Shown here piece after piece: positions 16,075-25,355 of a stretch of 64,000 nt of DNA. The notes under the pieces are model-generated. The model did not search any database. It saw nothing but the letters and a program-made list of their open reading frames with translations, and was not told the DNA's origin. This DNA is from an uncultured Eubacteriales bacterium (GTDB lineage: Bacteria > Bacillota > Clostridia > Christensenellales > Aristaeellaceae), in the NCBI GenBank assembly GCA_902761755.1, contig CACWLP010000017.1, positions 1 through 64,000 of the forward strand, given 5' to 3'. The position numbers and the translations under genes were made by a program. The stretch's first letter is position 1. The number at the start of each line of letters is the position of its first letter.

Positions 16075-17844
16075 TCACTCGAACTGCGCGGCGTACAGCT
16101 GATGATAAAAGCCCTTTTTGTCCATCAGCTCCCGGTGGGTGCCCTGCTCCACCACGTCGCCGTCCCGGAGCACCAGGATCAGATCCGCGTTTTCGATGGT
16201 GGACAGGCGGTGGGCGATGACGAAGCAGGTCTTCTGCTTCATCAATTCCCGCATGGCCTTCTGGATCTCCCGCTCGGTGGCGGTGTCCACGTTGGAGGTG
16301 GCTTCGTCCAGGATCAGCATGGGCGCGTCGTAGAGCATGGCCCGGGCGATGGTGAGCAGCTGCTTCTGCCCCTTGGAGATATTGCCGCCGTCTTCGCTGA
16401 TGACGGTATCGTAGCCCAGGGGCAGGCGCATGATAAAGGGATGGATCCGGGCAGCCTTGGCCGCGGCCACCACCTCGTCCATGGTGGCGTTTTCTTTTCC
16501 GTAGGCGATATTTTCATAGATCGTGCCGTGGAACACCCAGGTATCCTGCAGCACCATGGCGTACGCGCCCCGGACGCTGCGGCGCACGGCGGTGCGGATG
16601 TCGCGGCCGTCGATGCGGATCACGCCGCTGTCCGGATCGTAGAAGCGCATCAGCAGATTGATGATGGTGGTTTTGCCCGCGCCTGTCGGCCCCACAATGG
16701 CGATCAGCTTCCCGGCCTCCGCCTGCAGATTCAGATCGTGGAGGATGGTTTTTCCCATCTCATAGCCGAACACCACGTGCTCCGCATCCACCCGGCCCCG
16801 CACATCGGCGATCGCCTGCGCGTCCGGCGCGTCGGCGGCCTCTTCTTCTTCGTCCAGCAGCGTGAACACCCTTTCCGACGCGGCCAGGGCGGAAAACAGC
16901 TCGTTGAAAATCTCGGCGATGGCGTTGATGGGCCCGGCGAACTTGCGGCTGTACAGCACGAAGGAGGAGATCCGGCCCAGGTCGATAGCCCCGTTCAGGT
17001 ACATGATCCCGCCCAGCAGCCCGATCAGGCTGAGGCCCAGATTGTTGATGGCGGACATGGTAGGGCCGATGGTGACGCCGTAGTGCTCCGCGTCGGAAAA
17101 CGCGTCGGCGGCGTCCAGGTTGATCTCCCGGAACCGCTCGTCCACCCGGTTTTCGTAGGCGTAGGCCAGGATGGTCTTCTGACCGGAGAGCATCTCCTCC
17201 ACGAATCCGTTCATCACCCCGTAGCTCCTGGACCGCCGGGCGTAGCGGGGCTGGGTTTTTTTGCGCATGTACACGGTATAGGTCACCGCCACCGGCACCG
17301 TCACCAGCGTCAGCGCCGACAGGGGCAGGGAGATGGACACCATCATCGCCAGCGACCCCACCACCGTCACCAGGCTGGAGAGGATCTGCACCACGTCCGT
17401 GGCCATGCAGGTGGAGATCACGTCGATGTCGTAGCTGACCCGGCTGATGATGTCCCCGGCCTGGTGCCGGTCAAAATAGCCCACGGGCAGCCGCATCAGC
17501 TTGTCGAATACGTCCTGCCGCAGCCTGCGGGCCATCTGCCTGCTGACGAAGGTCATGGTCAGGCTGATGCCGAAGCCCAGCAGCGCGGACCCCGCATAGC
17601 AGATCAGCATCAGCCCGGCGTAATGCCATACCGCATCGAAATTCACTTTGCCCGGGCCGGCGGCGGCCTCCCGGATGGCGGAGCCGGCCAGGCTGGGCCC
17701 CCACAGGTTCAGCAGATTGCTGCACAGGCTCAGCACCAGCACCCCGAAAATCACGTATTTCCACGGCCCAAGATACGCAAGCAGCCGGCGGAGCGTGCCC
17801 CGGGCGTCCTTGGGCTTTTTCATCACGGTGTCCCGGCGGGCCAT
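16075..17844 (-). CDS. ABC exporter half-transporter, catalytic subunit
   Basis: A 589-residue type IV ABC exporter half: six-helix transmembrane domain (about 20-310) then nucleotide-binding domain (about 345-585) with Walker A GPTGAGKTT, a degenerate signature ISKGQ in place of LSGGQ, Walker B LILDEATSN with the catalytic Glu intact, and an H-loop in VIAHRLST. It pairs with the upstream gene whose Walker B Glu is Asp, giving a heterodimer with one active and one degenerate ATP site, as in TM287/288 and BmrCD. ATG directly abuts the partner's TGA (GTGAATG). It probably exports a lipid, peptide or drug. Confidence 0.93.
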   Translation of the reverse strand: MARRDTVMKKPKDARGTLRRLLAYLGPWKYVIFGVLVLSLCSNLLNLWGPSLAGSAIREAAAGPGKVNFDAVWHYAGLMLICYAGSALLGFGISLTMTFVSRQMARRLRQDVFDKLMRLPVGYFDRHQAGDIISRVSYDIDVISTCMATDVVQILSSLVTVVGSLAMMVSISLPLSALTLVTVPVAVTYTVYMRKKTQPRYARRSRSYGVMNGFVEEMLSGQKTILAYAYENRVDERFREINLDAADAFSDAEHYGVTIGPTMSAINNLGLSLIGLLGGIMYLNGAIDLGRISSFVLYSRKFAGPINAIAEIFNELFSALAASERVFTLLDEEEEAADAPDAQAIADVRGRVDAEHVVFGYEMGKTILHDLNLQAEAGKLIAIVGPTGAGKTTIINLLMRFYDPDSGVIRIDGRDIRTAVRRSVRGAYAMVLQDTWVFHGTIYENIAYGKENATMDEVVAAAKAARIHPFIMRLPLGYDTVISEDGGNISKGQKQLLTIARAMLYDAPMLILDEATSNVDTATEREIQKAMRELMKQKTCFVIAHRLSTIENADLILVLRDGDVVEQGTHRELMDKKGFYHQLYAAQFE

Positions 17845-19611
17845 TCACTCCACCTCCTCGCTCATCTGGGTGCGGTAGATCTCCCGGTATTCCGGGCAGG
17901 AGGCAAGCAGCGCTTCGTGGGTACCCCGGCCGATCATGGCCCCTTCGTGGAGCACGAGGATCTCGTCCATGGCCAGGATGGAGGAAACGCGCTGGGCGAT
18001 GACCACGGTGGTTGCGTCGGCGTGATGCTCCCGGATGGCCCGGCGCAGCGCCGCGTCCGTGCGGTAATCCAGGGCGGAGGACGCGTCGTCCAGGATCAGG
18101 ATCTCCGGCTTGGCGGCCAGGGCCCGGGCGATCAGCAGCCGCTGCTTCTGGCCGCCGGAAAAATTGGCCCCGCGGATGGCGGCTCGGTGATCGTAGGCGT
18201 CCTCGTATTCCTCGATAAAATCCCGGGCCATGGCGTCCTGGGCGGCGCGCTCCAGCATGCCGTCGCCGATCTCCCGGCCGAAGGACACGTTCTCCCGGAT
18301 GGTATCGGCAAAGATCACGTCGTTCTGGAACACCACGCCGAATTTCCGGTGCAGTTCGTCCCGGTGGTAGGCGCGCACGTCCCTGCCGTCGACGAACACA
18401 TGCCCCTCCTGGGGATCGTAAAACCGCATGAGCAGATTGACGATGCTGGTTTTCCCGCTGCCGGTGGCGCCGATGATGCCCAGGCTGCCGCCCCGGGGAA
18501 CGCGGAAGGAAATATCCTTCAGGCACTGCTGGCGCTGCTCCCCCAGGAACTGCCCGCGGGCCTCCTGGGGGGAATCCGCGTCGTAATTGAAGGTCACGTG
18601 ATCGAAGATCAGCGCGCCGTCCCCGGGGGCGGGGGCGAGCCGGTCTTCGGGCAGCGGCGTCAGCTCCTCCGGCATGTCCACCGCTTCCGCAATGCGGTTG
18701 GCGGAGGCGTTGGCCTTGGACATCATCATGAAGATCCGGTTCAGCCCCATGACGCCCATCAGGATCATATTGAAATAAGTCAGGAAGGCCAGGATCACCC
18801 CGGGCGCGGTGAAGCCGTCGTTCACCCGGCGGGCGCCCACCAGCACCACCAGCGTCAGCCCCACGTTCAGAAACAGGGTGACGATGGGCCCCGGCAGGCT
18901 CATCACCACGTTGGCCTTGATCTCCTGGCGGGCCATGCGGCCGTTGGCCTCCCCGTAGCGGCGTTCCTCGTAATCCTCCTTGCTCAGCGCCTTCACCACC
19001 CGGATGCCGGTGATGCTTTCCCGCATCAGGCGCACCAGCGTGTCCATCCGCCGCTGCACCTCGTTGAACAGCGGGATGCCCTTCCAGGAAACGAACACCA
19101 CCAGCGCGGTCATGACCGGGGCCATGACGCACAGGATGGCCGCCAGGCCGGTATCCATGGTCAGCGTGATGGCGATGCCGCCCACCAGCATGATGGGGGC
19201 GCGGATGCCCATGGTCTGGATCATGCGCACGAAGCTCTGCACGTTATAGGTATCGCTGGTCATCCGGGAGATCAGGGAGGGCAGGCCCACCCGGTCCATC
19301 TGGCGGCCGGAAAGGTTCAGGGCCGTATGAAACAAATCCCGCCGCACGGCGAAAGCGGCGTCCCGGGCCACGCGGACGCTCATGCGGTTGGCGGTCACGT
19401 TCAGCACGCGGGTGATCAGCGTCAGCCCCAGCATGATGCCGCCCCAGGCCGCCACCGGCCAGGCGTTCCCCGCCGCGGGGATCACGTGGTCCAGCAGGTG
19501 TTCCAGAGCGTAAGGGATCAGCAGCTCGGTGCCGGTGCCCATCAGCTTGATCAGCATGACCAGCAGAACAAATTTTCCGTATGGGCGCACATATCGCCAA
19601 ATCAGTTTCAT
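17845..19611 (-). CDS. ABC exporter half-transporter, degenerate-site subunit
   Basis: A 588-residue ABC exporter half with an N-terminal transmembrane domain (about 15-310) and nucleotide-binding domain (about 335-580). Walker A is GATGSGKTS, the signature is FSGGQKQR (intact), and Walker B is LILDDASSALD, where the usual catalytic Glu is Asp. The H-loop region reads VIAQRVSS, so His is replaced by Gln. Both changes are hallmarks of the non-catalytic subunit in heterodimeric exporters. It is the first gene of a two-gene operon with 16075-17844. A TATAAT box sits upstream at 19674-19679 (minus strand) with a poorly spaced -35. Confidence 0.93.
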   Translation of the reverse strand: MKLIWRYVRPYGKFVLLVMLIKLMGTGTELLIPYALEHLLDHVIPAAGNAWPVAAWGGIMLGLTLITRVLNVTANRMSVRVARDAAFAVRRDLFHTALNLSGRQMDRVGLPSLISRMTSDTYNVQSFVRMIQTMGIRAPIMLVGGIAITLTMDTGLAAILCVMAPVMTALVVFVSWKGIPLFNEVQRRMDTLVRLMRESITGIRVVKALSKEDYEERRYGEANGRMARQEIKANVVMSLPGPIVTLFLNVGLTLVVLVGARRVNDGFTAPGVILAFLTYFNMILMGVMGLNRIFMMMSKANASANRIAEAVDMPEELTPLPEDRLAPAPGDGALIFDHVTFNYDADSPQEARGQFLGEQRQQCLKDISFRVPRGGSLGIIGATGSGKTSIVNLLMRFYDPQEGHVFVDGRDVRAYHRDELHRKFGVVFQNDVIFADTIRENVSFGREIGDGMLERAAQDAMARDFIEEYEDAYDHRAAIRGANFSGGQKQRLLIARALAAKPEILILDDASSALDYRTDAALRRAIREHHADATTVVIAQRVSSILAMDEILVLHEGAMIGRGTHEALLASCPEYREIYRTQMSEEVE

Positions 19612-19776
19612 GGGATCGTAAAACGCTCCTTTTCGGACCGGAATGGGCTTTCATCCGTTGACGCGTCCGTACCATTATAAACATGAACCCCCGCGTCAAG
19701 TCAATCTCTCCGGCGCAAAAATCTGTCCGGACGCAGAAAAACAGGCGCGGATTTTGCCCGCCCGGAAGCAGGAGGC

Positions 19777-19805
19777 TTGACTTTTGCCTGCTCCCGGCTT
19801 ATAAT
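19777..19805 (+). promoter_or_regulatory. Sigma-A promoter of the glycine cleavage operon
   Basis: TTGACT (19777-19782), 17-base spacer, TATAAT (19800-19805). Transcription would begin near 19812, just before the first riboswitch aptamer. Confidence 0.85.
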
Positions 19806-19830
19806 GGCTTTGGAAAAAGCGGATGATAAA

Positions 19831-19996
19831 TCCGGGAGAGATCTCGCCGGAACATATTTTCGGGCCGGGACGCCGAAGGGGCAGGAAAAACTCTCAGGCA
19901 AAAGGATCGGATTTTGACGCACCCTGGAAAGCAGCAATGCACCGACGAAGTAAGGCGGCGTTCCGCCGCTGAATCTTTCAGGTGAAAAGACAGGGC
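19831..19996 (+). promoter_or_regulatory. Tandem glycine riboswitch
   Basis: Two glycine aptamers in a row. Aptamer 1 has GGGAGAG, GACGCCGAAGGGGCA, AACTCTCAGGCAAAAGGA (about 19834-19907). Aptamer 2 has the CTGGAAAG, GCACCGACGAAG and CTGAATCTTTCAGGTGAAAAGACAG blocks, here split, ending about 19993. These are the conserved strings of the gcvT element. The aptamers flow straight into an intrinsic terminator (19991-20034) whose 5' arm begins inside the last aptamer helix, so glycine binding should prevent termination and switch the operon on. Confidence 0.96.
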
Positions 19997-20034
19997 ACAG
20001 AACCACATTCCCGTGTGGTTTTGTGTCCTGTTTT
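19991..20034 (+). terminator. Riboswitch expression-platform terminator
   Basis: A 17-bp stem, CAGGGCACAGAACCACA pairing with TGTGGTTTTGTGTCCTG (with G-T pairs), loop TTCCCG, then TTTT. It overlaps the 3' end of the second glycine aptamer, so ligand binding and terminator formation compete. Confidence 0.9.
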
Positions 20035-20087
20035 CCTGTTCCGGACGGGCCGCCCCCGCGCGGCCCACAGCAAAGGAGGAAAAGCGC

Positions 20088-21173
20088 ATGGACGGCAAAA
20101 AGACCCCTCTGTACGGCGCCCATCTCGCCGCGGGCGGAAAAATGGTGGAATTCGGCGGATACTGCCTTCCGGTTCAGTACAAAACCGGCGTGATCCGGGA
20201 GCATATGGCCGTCCGCACGGCGTGCGGCCTGTTCGACGTTTCCCACATGGGGGAAATCCTGGTGGAGGGCAAAGGGGCGGTGGCTTACCTCAACCGTCTC
20301 CTGACCAACGATTATACCGTCATGCGCCCGGGGCAGGCCCGGTACAGCCCCATGTGCCGGGAGGACGGCGGCACGGTGGACGATCTGATCGTCTACAAGA
20401 TCCGGGACGACAGCTACTTCGTGGTGGTGAACGCCGCCAATAAGGAAAAGGATTTTGCCTGGATGAAGGCCCATCAGACCGAAAATGCGTCCGTTTCCGA
20501 CGTGTCGGACCGGTACGCCCAGATCGCCCTGCAGGGGCCGAAGGCGGAAGCCCTCCTCCGGCGGCTGACCGGGGAGCTGCCCGAAAAATATTACACGGCG
20601 CTGTTCGATGCCCGGGTGGACGGCATCCCCTGCATCCTTTCCCGCACCGGCTATACCGGCGAGGACGGATTTGAAATGTATCTGGCGCCGGACCGGGCGG
20701 AAGCATTATGGACGCTCCTTCTGCAGACGGGAAAAGAAGACGGCCTCATCCCCTGCGGCCTCGGCGCCCGGGATACCCTGCGCCTGGAAGCCGCCATGCC
20801 CCTTTACGGCCACGAGCTCAGCGATACGATCACGCCCCTGGAGGCGGGCCTCCGCTCCTTCGTAAAACTGGAAAAGCCCGGATTCATCGGCCGGGAGGCG
20901 CTGCTTGCCCAGGCGTCCCCCCCGCGGCGCCGGGTGGGCCTGAAGATCACGGGCCGGGGCATCGCCCGGGAGCATCAGGAGGTATTCCTGGACGGCCAGC
21001 CCGTGGGCATGACCACCTCCGGCACCCACTGCCCCTTCCTGAACGGCCCCTACGCCATGGCGCTGGTCCGGGCGGACGTGCCGGCCCAGGGCGCCCGGGT
21101 GGAGGTGGACGTCCGGGGGCGGCGGGTGGAAGCGGAAACCGTCCCCCTCCCCTTCTACCGCAGGCCCCGGTAA
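20088..21173 (+). CDS. gcvT: Glycine cleavage system T protein (aminomethyltransferase)
   Basis: A 361-residue folate-dependent enzyme that takes the aminomethyl group from GcvH lipoate, releasing ammonia and forming methylene-tetrahydrofolate. Family blocks are present: KTPLYGAHLAAGGKMVEFGG at the start, GLFDVSHMGEI, LTNDY, the folate-site GYTGEDGFEMY, LGARDTLRLEA and the C-terminal GTHCPFLNGPYAMA. Length is usual for GcvT. ATG at 20088 has AAAGGAGGAAAAG upstream; the longer open frame runs back into the terminator. First gene behind the glycine riboswitch, 70 bases before gcvH. Confidence 0.97.
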   Translation: MDGKKTPLYGAHLAAGGKMVEFGGYCLPVQYKTGVIREHMAVRTACGLFDVSHMGEILVEGKGAVAYLNRLLTNDYTVMRPGQARYSPMCREDGGTVDDLIVYKIRDDSYFVVVNAANKEKDFAWMKAHQTENASVSDVSDRYAQIALQGPKAEALLRRLTGELPEKYYTALFDARVDGIPCILSRTGYTGEDGFEMYLAPDRAEALWTLLLQTGKEDGLIPCGLGARDTLRLEAAMPLYGHELSDTITPLEAGLRSFVKLEKPGFIGREALLAQASPPRRRVGLKITGRGIAREHQEVFLDGQPVGMTTSGTHCPFLNGPYAMALVRADVPAQGARVEVDVRGRRVEAETVPLPFYRRPR

Positions 21174-21243
21174 TAAACGCCCGCAGGCGTCAGATCCGAA
21201 ATCCTTGCACCGTACATACAAATCATTGAAGGAGGACTGAACC

Positions 21244-21621
21244 ATGAATTTCCCGAAAAACCTCATGTACACCAAGACCCACGAATGGGTGCTGTTCGCC
21301 GAGGACGGAAGCGCCGCCGTCGGCATCACGGACTACGCCCAGGACCAGCTGGGCGACCTGGTCTTCGTCAACCTGCCAGAAAAAGGAGATCCGGTCACGG
21401 CGGGCGAGAGCTTTGCCGACGTGGAATCCGTAAAGGCGGTGTCCGACGTGCTTTCCCCGGTGACGGGCGAAGTGGCGGAAATCAACGAGCTGCTGGCGGA
21501 CGAGCCCCAGCGGATGAACCAGGCGCCCTATGACAGCTGGTTCGTCAAGGTCCAAAACATCACGGACCGGGCGGAGCTCATGGACGCGGAAGCCTACCAG
21601 GCCTACACGGCCTCCTGCTGA
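21244..21621 (+). CDS. gcvH: Glycine cleavage system H protein
   Basis: A 125-residue lipoyl carrier that shuttles the aminomethyl intermediate between GcvP, GcvT and Lpd. The lipoylated lysine is K64 in [11 protein letters not shown], in the standard hairpin context, with THEWV at 12-16 and the GxxxxD-type tail. A strong GAAGGAGGACTG ribosome site precedes ATG. The lipoate ligase gene three places downstream could supply the modification. Confidence 0.97.
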   Translation: MNFPKNLMYTKTHEWVLFAEDGSAAVGITDYAQDQLGDLVFVNLPEKGDPVTAGESFADVESVKAVSDVLSPVTGEVAEINELLADEPQRMNQAPYDSWFVKVQNITDRAELMDAEAYQAYTASC

Positions 21622-21640
21622 CGCCACGGGAGGGAGAAGC

Positions 21641-22960
21641 ATGGCGACTTACGTACCTGTCACCCGGGAGGAAGAAGCATTCATGCTGGAAGCCTGCGGC
21701 CTCCGGCAGCTGGACGACCTTTACGGCGACGTGCCCTCCTCCGTCCGGCTGCGGACGCCGCTGAACATCCCCTCCGGCATGGCCGAAATGGGCGTGCGGC
21801 GGGAAATGGAAAGGCTGGCCGGGCAGAACACCGTTTTCCCCGCCGTTTTCCGGGGCGCCGGCGCTTACCGCCATATGATCCCCGCCATCGTGGATACCGT
21901 GACGGGCCACGAGGCCTTCCGCACGGCCTATACCCCCTACCAGGCGGAGATCAGCCAGGGCGTGCTGCAGTCGATCTTTGAATTCCAGACGGACATCTGC
22001 GAGCTTACCGGCATGGAAGCGGCCAACGCCAGCGTGTACGACGGGGCCTGCGCCGCGGCGGAAGGCTGCGAAATGTGCCGGGAAAGGAAGCGCAGCAGGA
22101 TCCTGGTATCGGAAAGCGTGGACCCCAAGATCCTCTCGGTGATCCGCACCTACGCCTTCGGCCGGGACGTGCCGGTGGAAACGGTGCCCCTGCTGAACGG
22201 CGTCACCGATCCCGCGGCCCTGGCCCCGCTGCTAAAGGAGGACGTATCCTGCCTGGTGGTGCAGCAGCCGAATTTCTTCGGCTGCCTGGAGGACCTGGAC
22301 GCGCTGACCCAGCGTGCCCACGAAGGCGGCGCGCGGATCGTGGTCCACTGCAATCCCATCGCCATGGCGATTCTGAAAACCCCCGGCGAATGCGGCGCGG
22401 ACATCGCCGTGGGGGAAGGCCAGCCCCTGGGCATCCCGCTTTCCTGGGGCGGCCCCTATCTGGGGTTCATGGCCTGCACCGCCAAGCTCATGCGCCGCCT
22501 GCCCGGGCGGATCGTGGGCGAAACCACGGACGCGGAGGGCCGCCGGGCCTTCGTGCTGACCCTGCAGGCCAGGGAGCAGCACATCCGCCGGGAAAAGGCC
22601 TCCTCCAACATCTGCTCCAACGAGGCGCTGTGCGCCATGCGGGCCGCCGCCTACCTGGCCGCCATGGGGCCAAACGGACTGAAGCAGGCCGCGCTTCAGT
22701 GCGCCGCGAAGGCGCATTACCTGCAAAAAGCGCTGGAAGAGGCCGGCCTTGCCCCCGTCTATCCGGATCAGCCCTTTTTCCACGAATTCGTGACGGAATG
22801 CCCGGACGCGGAAAGGCTGCTTGCCGCCCTGCGGAAGGAAGGCATCCTGGGCGGGCTGCCCCTGGCGGGGAAGCGCATGCTCTGGTGCGCCACGGAAATG
22901 AACACCCGGGAAGAAATGGACCGGGCGGCGGCCGTCGTAAGGGAGGTGATCCGGCCGTGA
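21641..22960 (+). CDS. gcvPA: Glycine dehydrogenase (decarboxylating) subunit 1
   Basis: A 439-residue N-terminal half of the split P protein, which with GcvPB decarboxylates glycine on PLP and passes the aminomethyl group to GcvH. It has YVPVTREEEAFML near the start, FRGAGAYRHMIPAIV, TAYTPYQAEISQGVLQSIFE in the family position, and ASSNICSNEALCA near 330. The catalytic Lys is in the partner subunit. Start ATG at 21641 has GGGAGGGAGAAGC. Its stop overlaps the GTG start of gcvPB (GTGA), showing translational coupling. Confidence 0.96.
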   Translation: MATYVPVTREEEAFMLEACGLRQLDDLYGDVPSSVRLRTPLNIPSGMAEMGVRREMERLAGQNTVFPAVFRGAGAYRHMIPAIVDTVTGHEAFRTAYTPYQAEISQGVLQSIFEFQTDICELTGMEAANASVYDGACAAAEGCEMCRERKRSRILVSESVDPKILSVIRTYAFGRDVPVETVPLLNGVTDPAALAPLLKEDVSCLVVQQPNFFGCLEDLDALTQRAHEGGARIVVHCNPIAMAILKTPGECGADIAVGEGQPLGIPLSWGGPYLGFMACTAKLMRRLPGRIVGETTDAEGRRAFVLTLQAREQHIRREKASSNICSNEALCAMRAAAYLAAMGPNGLKQAALQCAAKAHYLQKALEEAGLAPVYPDQPFFHEFVTECPDAERLLAALRKEGILGGLPLAGKRMLWCATEMNTREEMDRAAAVVREVIRP

Positions 22961-24363
22961 AGCTGATCTTTGAAAAAGGCCGTCCCGGCCGCGGAACGGA
23001 TTATCTGGGCCCCTGCGACGTGCCCGGAATCGAAATCGGCGGCGCGAAGCGGGAACGCCCGCTGCGGCTGCCCGAGGTATCCGAATCGGAAGTGGACCGG
23101 CATTATTCCCTGCTGGCCCGGCACACCCACGGCGTCAACGACGGCTTCTATCCCCTGGGCTCCTGCACGATGAAATACAATCCCGCCGTCAACGAATACG
23201 CCGCCTCCCTTCCGGGCTTCACCCAGGTGCATCCCCTGCAGGAAGCGGATACCGCGGCGGGCTGCCGGGAGGTATGCCGGCGGCTGGAGGGCATGCTGTG
23301 CGAGATCACCGGCATGGACGATATGAGCCTGCAGCCGGCGGCCGGGGCCCACGGAGAATTTACGGGCCTGCTGCTGATCAAGGCGTATCACCGGGCCATG
23401 GGGCATACGGGGCGGAACAAGATCCTGGTGCCCGATTCGGCCCACGGGACGAACCCGGCCAGCGCCTCCATGGCGGGCTTCGAGGTGGTCAGCATCGCCT
23501 CCGACGAAAACGGATTCGTGGATCTGGCGGCGCTGCAGGCCGCCGTGGGCGAGGACACCGCCGGCCTGATGCTCACCAACCCCAACACCGTGGGGCTGTT
23601 CGATCCCCAGATCCTGGAGATCACCCGCATCGTTCACGAGGCCGGGGGCCTGAACTACTACGACGGCGCCAACCTGAACGCCATCATGGGCATCGCCCGC
23701 CCCGGCGATATGGGGTTCGACGTGGTGCACCTCAATTTGCACAAGACCTTTTCCACCCCCCACGGCGGCGGCGGCCCGGGCAGCGGCCCCAGCGGCTGCA
23801 AGCATTTCCTTTCGCCCTTCCTGCCGGGGAAGGACACCCCGGAATCCATCGGAAACGTGCGGTCCTTCGGGGGGAATTTCCTGGTGGCCGTCCGGGCGCT
23901 GGCCTACCTGATGACCATCGGGCGGGAGGGCGTGCCGGACGCCGCGAAGCACGCCGTGCTCAACGCCAATTACATGCGGGTGAAGCTGGCGGATCTCTTC
24001 CCCATGGCCTATGACCGGATCTGCATGCACGAATTCGTGATGAGCCTGGAAAAGCTCAAAGAGGAAACCGGCGTTTCCGCCCTGGACGCGGCGAAAGCCA
24101 TGCTGGACCACGGCATCCATCCCCCCACCATGTATTTCCCCCTGATCGTTCACGAAGCGCTGATGGTGGAGCCCACCGAAACGGAAACCCGGGAAACCCT
24201 GGACGAAGCCGTCGAGGTGCTGCGGGGGATCTGGCAGGCAGCCCACGACGACCCCGAGCGCCTGCACCTTCTGCCCCGGACCACCCCCGTCCGCAGGCCG
24301 GACGAGGTCTCCGCGGCGCGCAACCCGCGGATCCGCTATGATTTCGAAGCTGTACGTGGCTGA
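22957..24363 (+). CDS. gcvPB: Glycine dehydrogenase (decarboxylating) subunit 2
   Basis: A 468-residue PLP-binding half of the split P protein. The Schiff-base lysine is K263 in HLNLHKTFSTPHGGGGPGSG; other family blocks are GSCTMKYNP (68-76), QPAAGAHGEF and DSAHGTNPASA. The start is GTG at 22957, overlapping the gcvPA stop by four bases (GTGA), chosen because the family N-terminus (KLIFEKGRPGR) begins there. It overlaps the following lplA gene by 26 bases. The two subunits form the heterotetrameric decarboxylase. Confidence 0.96.
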   Translation: MKLIFEKGRPGRGTDYLGPCDVPGIEIGGAKRERPLRLPEVSESEVDRHYSLLARHTHGVNDGFYPLGSCTMKYNPAVNEYAASLPGFTQVHPLQEADTAAGCREVCRRLEGMLCEITGMDDMSLQPAAGAHGEFTGLLLIKAYHRAMGHTGRNKILVPDSAHGTNPASASMAGFEVVSIASDENGFVDLAALQAAVGEDTAGLMLTNPNTVGLFDPQILEITRIVHEAGGLNYYDGANLNAIMGIARPGDMGFDVVHLNLHKTFSTPHGGGGPGSGPSGCKHFLSPFLPGKDTPESIGNVRSFGGNFLVAVRALAYLMTIGREGVPDAAKHAVLNANYMRVKLADLFPMAYDRICMHEFVMSLEKLKEETGVSALDAAKAMLDHGIHPPTMYFPLIVHEALMVEPTETETRETLDEAVEVLRGIWQAAHDDPERLHLLPRTTPVRRPDEVSAARNPRIRYDFEAVRG

Positions 24364-25345
24364 AAGCCCCTCCTTCTCCGCGCCGGAAAACCTGGCGACG
24401 GAAGCCGTGCTGACGGGCTGCGCCGCCCCGGGGGAGATCATCCTCTTTCTCTGGCAGAATGAAAAAACCGTAGTGATCGGCAAAAACCAGAACGCCTGGA
24501 AGGAATGCCGCCTCTCCCCCCTGCTCCGGGACGGCGGCACGCTGGTGCGCCGGCTGTCCGGCGGCGGCGCGGTGTTCCACGATCTGGGCAATTTGAATAT
24601 CTCCTTCTGCGTTTCCCGCCCGGAGGAGGATATCCCGCGGCAGACGCGGGTCATCCTGAACGCCCTGCGCAGCCTGGGCGTTCAGGCTTCCTGCACCGGA
24701 CGGAACGACTTGGAATTCGACGGGCGGAAATTTTCCGGCCATGCCTTCTACCGGCAGGGCGCCGCCTGCTGCCAACACGCCACGCTGATGCTGCAGGTGG
24801 ATCAAGCAGCGCTGGAAAAATACCTGTGCGTTTCCCCCCTGAAGCTCCGCTCCCGGGGCGTGGATTCGGTGCGCGCCCGGGTGGTGAACCTGGCGGACCG
24901 GTTCCCGGCCCTGACGGTCCCCGCCCTGCGCGGGGCGCTGGCGCAGGCCTTCGGGGAGGAATACGCCCTTTCCCCCGCGCCCTTCCCGTGGGAAGAGCGG
25001 CTGACAGACGCCCTCCGCGCCCGGCGGCAGGAAATGCAAACGCGCTTTGCCTCCTGGGAATGGACCTTCGGCCGCAGGATCCCCTTCGATCTTGCAAAGC
25101 AGGCCCGCTTCCCCTGGGGCGGAGCGGAAATGCAGCTGTGCGTGACGGGCGGGCGCATCCGGGACTGCAAATTCTACACCGACGCCCTGGACCCTTTGTG
25201 GACGGAAGGAATGGAGCGCGCCCTGCAGGGCGTCCGCTTTGCGCCGCAGGAGATCCGCGCCGTCTTTTCCTCCCTCCCGGCGGGAGAGGATCCCCGGATG
25301 CGGGAGGACCTGGAACAGATGCTGCTGAAAATGACGGAAGAATAA
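24338..25345 (+). CDS. lplA: Lipoate-protein ligase A
   Basis: A 335-residue enzyme that activates lipoate (or octanoate) with ATP and attaches it to the GcvH lysine. Motifs are RRLSGGGAVFHD (71-82), where the usual RRxSGGGxVxHD block binds the lipoyl-AMP, and GRNDLEFDGRKFSG (121-134) with the catalytic K131. The C-terminal accessory domain (about 245-335) is present. It starts inside the gcvPB 3' end (26-base overlap) and is followed at 10 bases by lpdA, so the lipoylation gene is coexpressed with its target proteins under glycine control. Confidence 0.94.
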   Translation: MISKLYVAESPSFSAPENLATEAVLTGCAAPGEIILFLWQNEKTVVIGKNQNAWKECRLSPLLRDGGTLVRRLSGGGAVFHDLGNLNISFCVSRPEEDIPRQTRVILNALRSLGVQASCTGRNDLEFDGRKFSGHAFYRQGAACCQHATLMLQVDQAALEKYLCVSPLKLRSRGVDSVRARVVNLADRFPALTVPALRGALAQAFGEEYALSPAPFPWEERLTDALRARRQEMQTRFASWEWTFGRRIPFDLAKQARFPWGGAEMQLCVTGGRIRDCKFYTDALDPLWTEGMERALQGVRFAPQEIRAVFSSLPAGEDPRMREDLEQMLLKMTEE

Positions 25346-25355
25346 GGAGAACAAT

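Noticed and set aside
16102..19680. Very long plus-strand ORF opposite the ABC transporter genes
   Set aside because: His/Gln/Gly-rich antisense product typical of G+C-rich shadows; the minus strand has two clear ABC subunits.
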